This document shows, piece after piece, positions 43,836-53,696 of a stretch of DNA of 64,000 nucleotides (its first letter is position 1; the number at the start of each line of letters is the position of its first letter). The translations under genes and the position numbers were made by a program. The stretch is from Ignavibacteria bacterium (GTDB lineage: Bacteria > Bacteroidota > Ignavibacteria > Ignavibacteriales > Melioribacteraceae), in contig WPAE01000007.1 of the NCBI GenBank assembly GCA_009773205.1, positions 62,001 to 126,000 of the forward strand. The letters are read 5' to 3'. The notes beneath the pieces were generated by a model that did no database searches, had not been told where the DNA came from, and worked only from the letters and a program-made list of their open reading frames with translations.

Positions 43836-45801
43836 GCTCAAGATTTTCATAGTACAATTTTGGTTTATACAATTTTTGTAGCTTTTTCATGTATTCTTCA
43901 TCAAGTCTCTTGCTTTCTAATTCTTGAAGCATACTTGCAGCTTCTGGTTTTGCTTCTTCGTAAGTTTTTAGTCTTGCCGGATCTTTCTTAACTAATTTTA
44001 CAAATGACCAGCCATCTTCAAATTTGAACGGCTCGGAAACAGATCCAACTTTGATTATTTCGTTAGCTTGTCTTGCCAATTCGTTTACTGTAATTTCAAC
44101 TAACCCAGAGTAGCCAAGTTTATTTTCAAAACCAGTGCGCATGTTGTACTTTACATAAAGCGTGTCAAACGATTCACCAGAAGCTAATCCAGAAGCAACT
44201 TTGGCTTGTAAAGAATCTTGATTTACATAAATCTCTTTAAATTCTACTCGGTTTCCCCATTTGAATTTCTCTTTGTTCGCTTCCCAGAAATTCTTTGTCA
44301 TTGCAGAATCTATATTTATTTTCTGCCATACTTCTTCTTCAAGAATTTTAAATAAGTACATTCCGTTTTTGTATTCAGCCATAAGGTTTGCAAATTCAGC
44401 ATCTTGTTTATCATAATTCATCGCTTTTTCTTTCACAGATAAATCACCAGCATAAAGAGCAATGCCATCATCAATAGTTCTTTGGTCTATATCTCTACCA
44501 ATGTAGTTAGCATTTTTTAAAAGATGGTTAAATAAACTATCTACGCTAAAAGATTTACCTGCTAATGTAAAAAGAACTTCATTGCCAACATACTTGGCAA
44601 TTTTGCTGTCAGGGTAACCTTGAGTTATTTTAGTTGTATCTGCATTGGCAACAATTTTCTTAGCAACTTCATAATTTAAAGTATAGTCAAATTCCTTCTT
44701 CAAATTCTCAACAAATTTATCATACTCAATCTTGTAACGTCCTCTATGAACCAAATCACGAAGTTCATCTTTATCTTCCTCGTAAGGCTTGTGCTGTGTT
44801 TCATCTGTTAACTTTATTAAGTGATAACCAAACTGAGTTTTCACAATTGGAGAAATTTCACCAACCTTTAGATTAAATGCTGCTTGGTCAAACTCAGGCA
44901 CCATTCTTCCACGGTCAAAGAAACCAAGATCACCTTTCTTTTCTTTACTGCCAGGGTCTTCCGAAAGCTGAAATGCTAACTCATTAAAACTTTCGCCTTC
45001 TTGAATTCTCTTTTCAATATCCTTTATTTTACTTAGTGCATTCACTGTATCAACTGCGCCGCTCGTATCACGCGAAGATATCAAAATATGATCTGCACGA
45101 ATAGAAATTCTTCTTGGGCGCATCTCGGTAGCTTTCAGAATATGAAAACCTTGACCGGAAAAGAGCGGTTTCTGGAAAACTTCGCCAACCTTTAGACTGT
45201 AAATAGCGTCTTCAATTGCAGGAAGGTTTATCATTCCGGCAGTAAAGAAGTAAACATCTCCGCCTCTTTGAGCAGTATTAACATCTTTAGAATATTCGGC
45301 TGCTAACTTAACAAAATCTTCACCTTTGTTTATTCTTGCAATAAGCTCATTAGCAAACGATTCTGCCTGCTCTTTGTTTCTTAAAGTATCAACGGGAATA
45401 AAAATATGACTTGCTCGGTATTCAATTTTTCTACGATCGTAAAGCTGTTTCATGCTCGGATCATTAATTATTTTTTCGAGCATTAGAGCTGTACCTATGT
45501 TTGCTTTGTAATCATCATACTCTCGGTTCATATCAAGATCAGCAGCAAATCCGCGAACCTCGCCATCACGAAGTTTCATTCTGTAGTTTACATATAGATC
45601 GAGAAACTTCTTATAAGCAGCAATCGAATCCTTTTTAGCTCTTTCAATGCCTCCGGAATTCTTTGCATAAGCTTTTTCAAATTCATCAAGATAAACTCTG
45701 TCTTTTCCATATTCAGCAACAACAATTTTTCCGTTTTGTGCGGAACAAGAAATAAAAACCACTATTGCGGTAAAACACATTAACAGCTTTACAAAACGCA
45801 T
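43819..45801 (-). CDS. Large parvulin-type peptidyl-prolyl isomerase lipoprotein (PpiD/SurA-like)
   Basis: 660 residues, signal peptide with lipobox-like VFISC near residue 19, so likely membrane anchored. Two rotamase domains are clear: RASHIFIPVDTL through GGDVYFFTAGM and GFHILKATEM, then RADHILISSRD through KKGDLGFFDRGRMVPEFDQAAFNL and GYHLIKL. A long C-terminal helical region follows with a weaker third foldase-like module (WGNRVEFKEIYVNQD through FKFEDGWSFVKLV). GGAGG precedes the ATG. First gene of the operon with the lipoprotein, SurA-like protein, MoxR and M23 peptidase. Confidence 0.87.
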   Translation of the reverse strand: MRFVKLLMCFTAIVVFISCSAQNGKIVVAEYGKDRVYLDEFEKAYAKNSGGIERAKKDSIAAYKKFLDLYVNYRMKLRDGEVRGFAADLDMNREYDDYKANIGTALMLEKIINDPSMKQLYDRRKIEYRASHIFIPVDTLRNKEQAESFANELIARINKGEDFVKLAAEYSKDVNTAQRGGDVYFFTAGMINLPAIEDAIYSLKVGEVFQKPLFSGQGFHILKATEMRPRRISIRADHILISSRDTSGAVDTVNALSKIKDIEKRIQEGESFNELAFQLSEDPGSKEKKGDLGFFDRGRMVPEFDQAAFNLKVGEISPIVKTQFGYHLIKLTDETQHKPYEEDKDELRDLVHRGRYKIEYDKFVENLKKEFDYTLNYEVAKKIVANADTTKITQGYPDSKIAKYVGNEVLFTLAGKSFSVDSLFNHLLKNANYIGRDIDQRTIDDGIALYAGDLSVKEKAMNYDKQDAEFANLMAEYKNGMYLFKILEEEVWQKINIDSAMTKNFWEANKEKFKWGNRVEFKEIYVNQDSLQAKVASGLASGESFDTLYVKYNMRTGFENKLGYSGLVEITVNELARQANEIIKVGSVSEPFKFEDGWSFVKLVKKDPARLKTYEEAKPEAASMLQELESKRLDEEYMKKLQKLYKPKLYYENLEHAFKK

Positions 45802-46219
45802 TAAAATTCCTCCAAATTGGTATTTTTTAGTGTGCTATTTTATCCAAAGGTGCCATGAAAATCAACTAATGTCTTTGACCTTGAGCTTGTTTCTACTACA
45901 TTAATCTAAAGTTTGTTTCAATGAGCGTATAATAATCTATCCCAATTTTTCAGTTCGAAATTTAACTGGAAATAAAAGTTGAACATTACACAACACAAAT
46001 GCTCCCGGCAATATTCTTACAGTTTAGTAAAGAACTTTCCCTTAACTTTCTAAATTCTGATTCTCCTATAAATAATGAAAACATTCGCTTTGGTGCCTGT
46101 TAAACTGCGAATCAAAAGTTAAGTTATAGAAAAAAGCAGCTTATTTTGTTTGCGATATTATTGATTTATTAAGCGGCTATTTTTGCAATCAAGAATTTCT
46201 CAGCACACGGAGCTACAAT
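45802..46219. other. Gene-free gap (418 bp) between metG and the parvulin operon
   Basis: AT-rich with stops in all frames. I see no tRNA, riboswitch or strong hairpin. It must hold the promoter of the parvulin operon (right to left); GGAGG for that gene lies at its left edge. The remainder is featureless to my reading. Confidence 0.5.
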
Positions 46220-48265
46220 TTATTTTGCAGTCTTGCCAAGTTCTATAGCTTCATCTATTTCGATAAGTCTTACTTTTCCTTCTTCATGTGTATCAAGCGC
46301 TAAGACCATGCCTTGTGATTCAATTCCAAACAATTTTGCCGGTTTTAAGTTTGCAACCATTAAAATTTTTTTGCCAATCAAATCTTCTGGGTTATAACTT
46401 TTGGCAATTCCCGCAACAAGCTGGCGTTTTTCAGTTCCCAAATCTATTTGCAGTTTCAAAAGCCTGTCACTCTTCTTTACGTTTTCTGCTGCAATTATTT
46501 TACCAACTTTTAGTTTTACTCTTTTGAACTCATCAATAGTAATTTCTTCAACTGCTTCGGTTGCAGCCAAATCAATTACTTGCGGAAGTTTATTAATTTG
46601 TTCTTCAATGATTTTGTCTTCCAGTTTGGCGAAAAGAATCTGTGGCTCGTTTAGAATATTACCTTCAACTAAATTTGTTTTTCCCGAGTTCAGCCATTGA
46701 GTTGGTTTTGCGTTCAGCATATCAAAAATTTTTGCACTAGTAAAAGGAATCACCGGTTCAAAAATTTCTGCTAAAGTGTAAATAATGTTTAAACATATAT
46801 TGATTGTTGAAGCGCATTGTTCTTTGTTTGTTTTGGAACTTTTCCATGGTTCAGAATCATTGAAATACTTGTTCCCCGCGCGGGCAAGATTCATCATTTC
46901 AAAAATTGCATCTTTTATTTTGTAGCGCTCAATAAGTTCTGCAGCTTTAACCGGCACCTCTTTCAAATACTCTAAAATATCTTCATCAATCTTTGCAAGA
47001 GTTCCTCTTAGAGGAACTTTTCCTTCAAAATGTTTATGAGCAAAAGTGAAAGTTCGGTTAACAAAGTTTCCTAATATATCTGCAAGCTCACCATTAGTAC
47101 GAGATTGAAATTCTTTCCAAAAAAAGTCTGTGTCTTTTCCTTCAGGCAAATTAGCGCCAAGAGTATAACGAAGAGTATCAGCCGGGAATAATTCCAAAAA
47201 TTCGCGAACATCAATTCCCCAGCCTCGAGATTTAGAAAACTTTTTCCCCTCGAAATTTAAGAACTCATTTGCAGGCACATTTTGAGGAAGGCAATACTTT
47301 GTTTCGTTAGCATCATTCCAAGCCATTAAAATTGCAGGGAAAATTATAGTGTGAAATACAACATTATCTTTACCAATAAATGCAATGTATTTTGTGTACT
47401 TATCTTGCCAATATTTTTTCCAAAGTTCTGGTTCGCCGCGTAACTCAGATAATTCTTTAGCAGCAGAAATGTACCCGAGAACAGCCTCGAACCAAACGTA
47501 AAGCACTTTATTCTGAACATCCTCGAGAGGAACTTTGACGCCCCAATCCAAATCACGCGTAATTGCACGGTCTTTTAATACTTCGTTAAACCAGCCCCTG
47601 CAGTACTGAAGCACATTGTCTTTCCATTTGTAGTTTGCATCCATCTCATTAACATACTTTTCCAACCGTTCTTGAAACTTACCAAGCGGAAAGTACCAGT
47701 GAGAGGTTTCTTTCCAAACAGGCGTTTCTCCTGTCATTTTACTTTTTGGATTTTTTAATTCAGTCGGGTCATAAAGTGAGCCGCACTTTTCACATTCATC
47801 GCTTCTTGCTTCTTCGTTCCCGCATTTTGGGCAGGTGCCTTCAACATATCTATCTGGCAGAAACTTGTTAACTTTCTCATCAAAGAATTGCATAGATTTT
47901 TTTTCAACAAGCAATCCTTGATCATAAAAGCACTTAAAGAATTCTTGAGCAGTAGAATGATGAACTGGGATGCTGGTTCTAGAATAAACATCAAAAGTCA
48001 TTCCAAAATTTTGAAAAGCCTTCTTATTAGCTTCGTGAAATTTATCAACAACTTCTTTAGGGGTAATTTTTTCTTTATCGGCTGTAACTGTAATTGGAAC
48101 CCCATGCTCATCTGAGCCACAGACGTAAACTACATCATCTCCGTTTAATCTTTTGTATCGAACATAAATATCAGCAGGAAGGTAAGCTCCGCTCAGATGC
48201 CCAAGATGGATATTGCCATTTGCATAAGGCAAAGCTGATGTTACTAAAACTTTTTCTCTTGCCAC
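46220..48265 (-). CDS. metG: Methionyl-tRNA synthetase
   Basis: 681 residues. Class I signature HLGH in PYANGNIHLGHLSG, the KMSKS loop as KFSKSRGW, and the zinc-binding knuckle CPKCGNEEARSDECEKCG of the MetG1 (two-knuckle) form. The last about 110 residues are an EMAP-type tRNA-binding and dimerisation domain (VGKIIAAENVKKSDRLLKLQIDLG through GIESQGMVLA). No T-box leader is visible in the 95 bp upstream. Confidence 0.96.
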   Translation of the reverse strand: MAREKVLVTSALPYANGNIHLGHLSGAYLPADIYVRYKRLNGDDVVYVCGSDEHGVPITVTADKEKITPKEVVDKFHEANKKAFQNFGMTFDVYSRTSIPVHHSTAQEFFKCFYDQGLLVEKKSMQFFDEKVNKFLPDRYVEGTCPKCGNEEARSDECEKCGSLYDPTELKNPKSKMTGETPVWKETSHWYFPLGKFQERLEKYVNEMDANYKWKDNVLQYCRGWFNEVLKDRAITRDLDWGVKVPLEDVQNKVLYVWFEAVLGYISAAKELSELRGEPELWKKYWQDKYTKYIAFIGKDNVVFHTIIFPAILMAWNDANETKYCLPQNVPANEFLNFEGKKFSKSRGWGIDVREFLELFPADTLRYTLGANLPEGKDTDFFWKEFQSRTNGELADILGNFVNRTFTFAHKHFEGKVPLRGTLAKIDEDILEYLKEVPVKAAELIERYKIKDAIFEMMNLARAGNKYFNDSEPWKSSKTNKEQCASTINICLNIIYTLAEIFEPVIPFTSAKIFDMLNAKPTQWLNSGKTNLVEGNILNEPQILFAKLEDKIIEEQINKLPQVIDLAATEAVEEITIDEFKRVKLKVGKIIAAENVKKSDRLLKLQIDLGTEKRQLVAGIAKSYNPEDLIGKKILMVANLKPAKLFGIESQGMVLALDTHEEGKVRLIEIDEAIELGKTAK

Positions 48266-48360
48266 AACTTAACTCTTTATGTTTTTAATTGGCGCAAATA
48301 TAGGAAATTTTCAGCTTTAGGATTCACACCGTTAGAACCTACTACATTGGCAAATTAAGT

Positions 48361-49167
48361 TTAATAAACCGGAAATCTTGAATTAAACTCTCGATGCAAT
48401 GCTTTATCCAAATATTTATCCTCAGCGGAATCTAATTCTAATTCTGTATAGCCGGAATGAATGTATTGAACAATTACCTTTCGAATTTTTTCATTAACTT
48501 CAAATACAATACGCCAAGTACGGTAAGCCAATGCAAAATTGTCTTTGTTGTCTGTAATTCTCTTTCGACTGACATCGGTTGGATAAAATTCTAACTGTAA
48601 GCGAGCAAAATTAGTAAGATTAATATTAGCTGTTTCTTTAAGCCAACTTGTCTGCTTCGCGGCTAAAAAGCTAAACTCCACGTTATATTTTTCATCACAA
48701 TTGTTTTTTGCCCAGCCGGTTGCTGCTTCGGGAAATGAATCTGAATATGGTAAATATGGTTTTATATCGAGGACTGGCGAGCCATCCAGAATATCTGACT
48801 GTGAAAAATAGATTTTGAGTCCTTCTACTTTTATAAGTTTAACACAGCTAATTCCTATTTGGTTAGGGCGGTACGGTGCACGAGATGCAAACACACCAAC
48901 TTTCTTTGTTGTGTGGCGGGGAGGATTAACAAGCGGCTTCCAGTTCTTGTTAAGATGGAATTGGTATATGATCCAAATCCGCTCGAATCCATCAAGTTTA
49001 GAAACCGCTTGCTCAAAATTATTATTAGATAATAACTCAATAATTGATATTTCTTCGCCGGAAAGAATTCCCTGCCTTGGAGTTTCGTAACGGTATGCTA
49101 AATCAGATTTTACAAAACCAATTGGTCGAATAATAATTTCGCCAGCAGAGTTAGAATTCTTTTTCAT
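48361..49167 (-). CDS. trmO: tRNA (adenine37-N6)-methyltransferase TrmO (TsaA/UPF0066)
   Basis: Methylates N6-threonylcarbamoyladenosine at position 37 of some tRNAs. 268 residues. IRPIGFVKSDL at the start, FERIWIIYQFH, the SAM-site motif ASRAPYRPNQIGIS and SPVLDIKPYLPY are diagnostic. A C-terminal domain of about 100 residues, ending HREFNSRFPVY, matches the longer TrmO form. Confidence 0.92.
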   Translation of the reverse strand: MKKNSNSAGEIIIRPIGFVKSDLAYRYETPRQGILSGEEISIIELLSNNNFEQAVSKLDGFERIWIIYQFHLNKNWKPLVNPPRHTTKKVGVFASRAPYRPNQIGISCVKLIKVEGLKIYFSQSDILDGSPVLDIKPYLPYSDSFPEAATGWAKNNCDEKYNVEFSFLAAKQTSWLKETANINLTNFARLQLEFYPTDVSRKRITDNKDNFALAYRTWRIVFEVNEKIRKVIVQYIHSGYTELELDSAEDKYLDKALHREFNSRFPVY

Positions 49168-49284
49168 CCACTTCTATTTGTTTTCTTCAAATCAAAATCT
49201 TACTACTCTTACTATAAATCATAATCGCTTTTACTTTTAGACAAAGACAACAACCAAGAGTAAATAATAATAATAATAGAAAGA

Positions 49285-51108
49285 TTAGCCTTCAAGACCT
49301 TTGTACATATCTTCAATCAAATCTTTGTAACGCTCTTCAATTACTTTACGCTTTATTTTAAGCGAAGGAGTTAATTCGCCTGTTTCAATAGTAAAAGGTT
49401 TATCAAGAATTGCAAATTTACGAACGCGCTCAAAGTTGGCTAACTTCTTTTGGAATTGATCGAGATCTTTTTCAAGCAATTCATAAATTTGCTTCATCTC
49501 AACTAATTCTTCTACATCTTTATATTGAATTCTGTTTGCATCGGCATATTCTTTAAGCGCTTCATAATCGGGTACAATTAATGCGCTTAAAAACATTCTT
49601 CTATCGCCAATGAGGATAAATTGATCAATAAATTTGCTTGCAAGAAACATATTTTCAATTGGAGTAGGAGCAATATATTTTCCGCCGGAAGTTTTAAATA
49701 AGTGTTTTTTCCTATCAGTTATAATCAAGAAACCTTCGGCATCAAAAACGCCTATATCGCCTGTGTGCAGCCAGCCGTCTTTAATTGTTTCTTCGGTTTC
49801 CCTTTTATTTTTGTAATAACCTTGCATAATATTTGGACCGTAAGCGAGAATTTCTCCGTCCTTCGCAATTTTAATTTCAACACCTGGATAAGGTTTGCCA
49901 ACAGTTCCAAACTTATAATCATTTAGTCTGTTACAAGAAAGAACCGGCGAAGATTCTGTTAATCCATATCCTTCAATAATTAAAATGCCTACAGCTTCAA
50001 AGAACTGACCTAATTCTCTAGAAAGTGCCGCTCCGCCAGAGATGAAGAAACGCAGATTTCCGCCTGTTGCTTCACGCAGTTTATGGTAAACTAACTTATC
50101 AGCCAATTTTCTTTTTAGTGTTAGAAAAATTGGAACAGGATGCCCCGATTTTCTTGAAACTTGATATTCTTTTCCAAGTTCAATTGCCCAGTTAAAAATC
50201 TTCTGTTTTTTCTCTGGCTGGCTATCAACATTGCGTTTAATTTTAGAATAAATGCGTTCAAATAAACGCGGAACTGCCGTCATTATAGTTGGCTGAACCT
50301 CTTTCAAATTCTGAGCAACTTTTTCAATGCTTTCAGCGTAAGCTATCATAGAACCTGCCGAGAATGCCGTATAATAACCTGCCATTCTTTCAAAGATGTG
50401 GCAAAGAGGAAGAAATGAAAGGAAAGAATCGCTTTCGCCGATATCGAAAACTTCGTGCGCACCTTTTACGTTAGAAATAATGTTCTTATGAGTAAGAACA
50501 ACTCCTTTTGGTTCGCCCGTTGTGCCAGATGTATAAATTATCGTACACAAATCATTTTCTTGGCAAAGATTCATGCTCTCAACAAAATGAGAAGAATTAC
50601 TCTTCTGGAATTCTATGCCTTTAGCTTGAAGATCTGCAAAAGTAAAAACATCCTTTTCGCTGCCTCTTTCGTCATTGTTCATTACAACAATAAAACGAAG
50701 TGTTTTACAATTGCCTCTTACCTTTAATACTTTGTTCAACTGAAATTTATTTGAAACAATAATTCCGACCGATTCGGAATTATTCACACAAAATTCAATA
50801 GTTTCTGAAGTAGATATAGGATAAAGCGGAACATCTGCTGCGCCAAGTCCTAAAACAGCAAAATCCGAATAAGCCCATTCCGGGCGGTTTTCTGCTATAA
50901 TTGCAATTTTGTCACCGCGCTTTACACCCATCGAGGCTAAACCAAGAGCTAATAGTTCGGTTTGTCTCAATAGTTCATCGTAAGAAACACCAATCCATTG
51001 TTCGCCGGATTTATATTTCAGCGCCGGGCGTTCCTTCCCCTTTCCAAATTCCATAGTCATTATTTGGAACAACTGCGAAATTGTTTTGAAGTCTTTATAT
51101 ATTCCCAT
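49285..51108 (-). CDS. fadD: Long-chain fatty-acid-CoA ligase (AMP-forming)
   Basis: Activates fatty acids to acyl-CoA via acyl-AMP. 607 residues with the P-loop-like TIIYTSGTTGEPKGVVLTHKN, FLPLCHIFERMAGYY, EGYGLTESSPV and GWLHTGDIG followed by ITDRKKHLFKTSGGKYIAP. It is of the FAA/FadD15 long type with a C-terminal extension. Monocistronic. A simple AAT repeat sits just downstream and a family B repeat upstream. Confidence 0.92.
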   Translation of the reverse strand: MGIYKDFKTISQLFQIMTMEFGKGKERPALKYKSGEQWIGVSYDELLRQTELLALGLASMGVKRGDKIAIIAENRPEWAYSDFAVLGLGAADVPLYPISTSETIEFCVNNSESVGIIVSNKFQLNKVLKVRGNCKTLRFIVVMNNDERGSEKDVFTFADLQAKGIEFQKSNSSHFVESMNLCQENDLCTIIYTSGTTGEPKGVVLTHKNIISNVKGAHEVFDIGESDSFLSFLPLCHIFERMAGYYTAFSAGSMIAYAESIEKVAQNLKEVQPTIMTAVPRLFERIYSKIKRNVDSQPEKKQKIFNWAIELGKEYQVSRKSGHPVPIFLTLKRKLADKLVYHKLREATGGNLRFFISGGAALSRELGQFFEAVGILIIEGYGLTESSPVLSCNRLNDYKFGTVGKPYPGVEIKIAKDGEILAYGPNIMQGYYKNKRETEETIKDGWLHTGDIGVFDAEGFLIITDRKKHLFKTSGGKYIAPTPIENMFLASKFIDQFILIGDRRMFLSALIVPDYEALKEYADANRIQYKDVEELVEMKQIYELLEKDLDQFQKKLANFERVRKFAILDKPFTIETGELTPSLKIKRKVIEERYKDLIEDMYKGLEG

Positions 51109-51176
51109 GCAACTCTCCTTAGAAGTTTAAAGCCAAGATAAGGCTGGTGTGAAAAAGAAGCAACTATTTAGATTCT

Positions 51177-51261
51177 ATAGGACACCTCTAAAAATTAGTA
51201 TTTCAAAAATTTTAATCCCGCAAAGCGGGACAAAGGATATTGATATTTTTAGAGGTGCCAT
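51177..51261. repeat. Palindromic dispersed repeat, family B, copy 2
   Basis: TAGGACACCTCTAAAAA on the left and TTTTTAGAGGTGCCATA on the right are inverted ends around a TCCCGCAAAGCGGGA hairpin and CAAAGGATATTGATA, matching the copy at 33280-33370. Lies between two minus-strand genes. Confidence 0.8.
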
Positions 51262-51268
51262 ATAATTT

Positions 51269-51598
51269 CTATTTTCCAAAAACTTTACCATCTACAACTG
51301 GAGTAACACAAATTAGCGGCTGCTGTAGAACTTTGAACTTTTCAAAAATTTCTTCAAATAGCTGGTACTGCATTCCTTGTTTTTCGAGTTTAGAAAAACT
51401 CTTGTATGTCATAAACTCTCCCTTTTTGTTTTTAGGTGAATCAAAAACAAATGCAGAGTCAAAATCGTTTTGCGCTTTTTCTTTCAAGAAACTAATCTTC
51501 GAGGAATCATCGCCTTCCATTTGATATGACTTAGCTCTAAATGCTGTAACACTGCCTCTTTCAATTACTAAATAAATATTCAGAATAGTTTCATTCAT
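51269..51598 (-). CDS. Hypothetical protein (109 residues)
   Basis: Small soluble protein, mixed alpha/beta by composition, with no signal peptide or motif that I recognise. It overlaps the 7TM protein gene upstream by 8 bp, so the two are probably co-expressed. It ends just before a family B repeat. Confidence 0.6.
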   Translation of the reverse strand: MNETILNIYLVIERGSVTAFRAKSYQMEGDDSSKISFLKEKAQNDFDSAFVFDSPKNKKGEFMTYKSFSKLEKQGMQYQLFEEIFEKFKVLQQPLICVTPVVDGKVFGK

Positions 51599-52268
51599 GT
51601 TTATCCTTTGCCTTTATATTTTTGTTCTTCATAACGAAGATAAAAGAAAAAGTTGCGAGTATGAACCCCATTTTACAAAGTAAACTTTCAACTGCGGTAA
51701 CAAACAGTGGGACAAACAATGCAATTACCATCGAAGGTAACAATGTAAAAAGATAGCCAAAAAACAATAAACGTGTTTGCGCCTTCTTTTTCACGTCTAA
51801 TTCTGCACCCCATTTTTTATTTAGAATAAGAATAGAACCAATTATTGGCAGGTAATAAAATGTGGCATACAAGTGACCAAGTGGATAACTGTAAACTACA
51901 TAAAGAACACTGCATTTAGTAACAGCAATTTGATCTATCGTAAAAAAATAGTAAACAATAAAAAATAGTGCCGGAATAAAAATTAGTTTATGATGTCTGC
52001 CAAGTTTACCAGAAAATGCAAGAACAGAGTACAATCCGAGCGGAGGTAAAAGTGTAATATCCAAAAAGGCAATATAAACTACATATTGGCTTTTCAATCC
52101 TGCAAAACAGATTAAAAATTCGAAAAATTGGTAACCAAACAAGAGAATAATTGTACCAAGTATAAGTTTATTTACAAAATTCTTTTCTGCAAAAATTAAG
52201 ATGTTAACAATGTAACCTAATTCTAAACAGGCAATGAGCAACGAAATAATTCCATCGAATGAATTCAT
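51591..52268 (-). CDS. Predicted seven-helix membrane protein
   Basis: 225 residues with about seven hydrophobic segments, for example SLLIACLELGYIVNILIFA, FLDITLLPPLGLYSVLAF and IPALFFIVYYFFTI. The PLGLYSVLAFSG stretch and layout resemble bacterial 7TM sensor modules, but no kinase or output domain is attached. It starts 6 bp after the D-cysteine desulfhydrase-like gene. Function unknown. Confidence 0.6.
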   Translation of the reverse strand: MNSFDGIISLLIACLELGYIVNILIFAEKNFVNKLILGTIILLFGYQFFEFLICFAGLKSQYVVYIAFLDITLLPPLGLYSVLAFSGKLGRHHKLIFIPALFFIVYYFFTIDQIAVTKCSVLYVVYSYPLGHLYATFYYLPIIGSILILNKKWGAELDVKKKAQTRLLFFGYLFTLLPSMVIALFVPLFVTAVESLLCKMGFILATFSFIFVMKNKNIKAKDKHE

Positions 52269-52274
52269 ATAACC

Positions 52275-53261
52275 TCAGGTTAGTTCTTTTGAATATGAAA
52301 AAAGGGAAGGAGCGCCGCCAGTATGCCAGAACAAAATTGTTTCATCTTTCGAAAATTCTTTGTTCTCAATCATTCTTATAAGTCCGCCAAAAACTCTTCC
52401 GGTATAAACCGGGTCAAGAAGAATTCCTTCTTTTTCTGCAAGCAATTTTATTGCGTTTCTTTCAAGATAGCCAACAACTCCATAATCACTCTCCATAAAA
52501 TCATCACGGAGAGTAACATCCTTTTGAGTAAATGTTTTATCAAGCTCAAGCTCGGATGAGACTTCGTTTGCAAGCTCAATTATATTTCTGGCAAAAGGTT
52601 TATCGCCGGCTTCCTCTTTATCTATTTGCACCCCAATTAAACCCGAACTGAAATTGTAAAGAACTTTGCCGGCAATCATTCCAGCATGAGTTCCGCCAGA
52701 GCTTGATGCGAATACTGTATGATCAATTTTTATTTTTTGTTCACTCAGTTGTTTGGTTATTTCATTAATAGCTTCAACATAACCAAGCGCGCCAATTTTA
52801 TTTGAACCGCCATAAGGAATAATGTATGGATTCTTTCCAGAGGCTTTAAGTTCTTCGGCAATAGTATAAATATTTTCTCCTTTACGGTATAGTTGCGACC
52901 AATGAATCTTGGCATTAAAAAGTTTATCGAGCAAAAGGTTGCCGGAATATTCCTCTGGTTCTTCGCCGCGCAATGCTAAATGGCATTCAAGTCCGCTCAT
53001 AGCAGCGGCTGCAGCAGTTTGTCTGCAATGATTTGATTGTTCAGCGCCGCCGGTAATTACACAATCGCAATTTTGAGCAAGCGCATCACCAATCAAATAT
53101 TCAAGTTTGCGTGTTTTATTTCCGCCAAGTGCAAGTCCGGTCTGGTCATCGCGCTTAATATAAATTTGCAAACCGCCAAAGTAACGTGTTAAGTTTTCTA
53201 GTTTTTGTACAGGTGTTGGGAAAAAGCCCAACTGTTTACGAGGGATTTCAGAATTATTCAA
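52275..53261 (-). CDS. dcyD: D-cysteine desulfhydrase / ACC deaminase-family PLP enzyme
   Basis: Fold-type II PLP enzyme of 328 residues. The PLP lysine is in LALGGNKTRKLEYL, followed by ITGGAEQSNHCRQTAAAAAMSG, YIIPYGGSNKIGALGYVEA and SSGGTHAGMIAG. This pattern fits D-cysteine desulfhydrase and ACC deaminase; the length and NKTRKLE favour the desulfhydrase side, but substrate is uncertain. First gene of a small operon with the 7TM and 109-residue proteins; a repeat-rich gap lies upstream. Confidence 0.82.
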   Translation of the reverse strand: MNNSEIPRKQLGFFPTPVQKLENLTRYFGGLQIYIKRDDQTGLALGGNKTRKLEYLIGDALAQNCDCVITGGAEQSNHCRQTAAAAAMSGLECHLALRGEEPEEYSGNLLLDKLFNAKIHWSQLYRKGENIYTIAEELKASGKNPYIIPYGGSNKIGALGYVEAINEITKQLSEQKIKIDHTVFASSSGGTHAGMIAGKVLYNFSSGLIGVQIDKEEAGDKPFARNIIELANEVSSELELDKTFTQKDVTLRDDFMESDYGVVGYLERNAIKLLAEKEGILLDPVYTGRVFGGLIRMIENKEFSKDETILFWHTGGAPSLFSYSKELT

Positions 53262-53595
53262 TTTTCACCGGAATATATATTGTTCATTTTAATCCGCCAG
53301 AGGCGGACGAGGATCAAATTCCCCGCCTCTTGAGGCGAATAAATAAAATTTGGTTCAGAAACCTCGCTGCCCCGCCTGCCAAAGCAAAGCGGCGGGCAGG
53401 TTGCGGCGAGGAGATTCATTTCTTTTATATCAATGAGCCGAATCTAATCCGCATGCCTCTTTAGACCAAACATGGCGGGCTTGTCCGCCATCTTGCCCGC
53501 CCGCCGTTTTATGGAGGGTTGGGCTGGTAAGTCGAAAACTATGTTTTTTAATAATGATCATCGCTTTTTATAGTAGACTCATCAATGAGTTCTAT
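53262..53595. repeat. Repeat-rich gap including family A, copy 3 (53433-53582)
   Basis: The family A copy begins ATGAGCCGAATCTAA at 53433 with TAGACCAAACATGGCGGG and ends TAGTAGACTCAT. It shares AAGTCGAAAAC and TTTTTTAATAATGATCA with the 8575 copy. To the left, 53293-53410 holds shorter palindromes (TCCGCCAGAGGCGGA; CCCCGCCTGCCAAAGC with GCGGCGGGCAGG). No coding potential found. Confidence 0.7.
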
Positions 53596-53696
53596 ATGGG
53601 CAACTCTAAAAATATCAATATTCTTTACGGACTTTGCGTTTTCTTTTCGAACTCTGCGTTAAAATTTTATAAATACTTATTTTTAGAGGTGCCCAT
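53596..53696. repeat. Palindromic dispersed repeat, family B, copy 3 (overlaps a gene end)
   Basis: ATGGGCAACTCTAAAAAT and its inverted partner ATTTTTAGAGGTGCCCAT bound about 100 bp. The internal sequence (TTTACGGACTTTGCG, CGAACTCTGCG) differs from copies 1 and 2, so the ends define the family. It covers the last nine codons and stop of the small lipoprotein gene that follows. Confidence 0.75.

Noticed and set aside
49263-49280. AAT trinucleotide repeat downstream of the acyl-CoA ligase
   Set aside because: A short simple repeat in AT-rich sequence, outside any gene; no reason to think it is functional.
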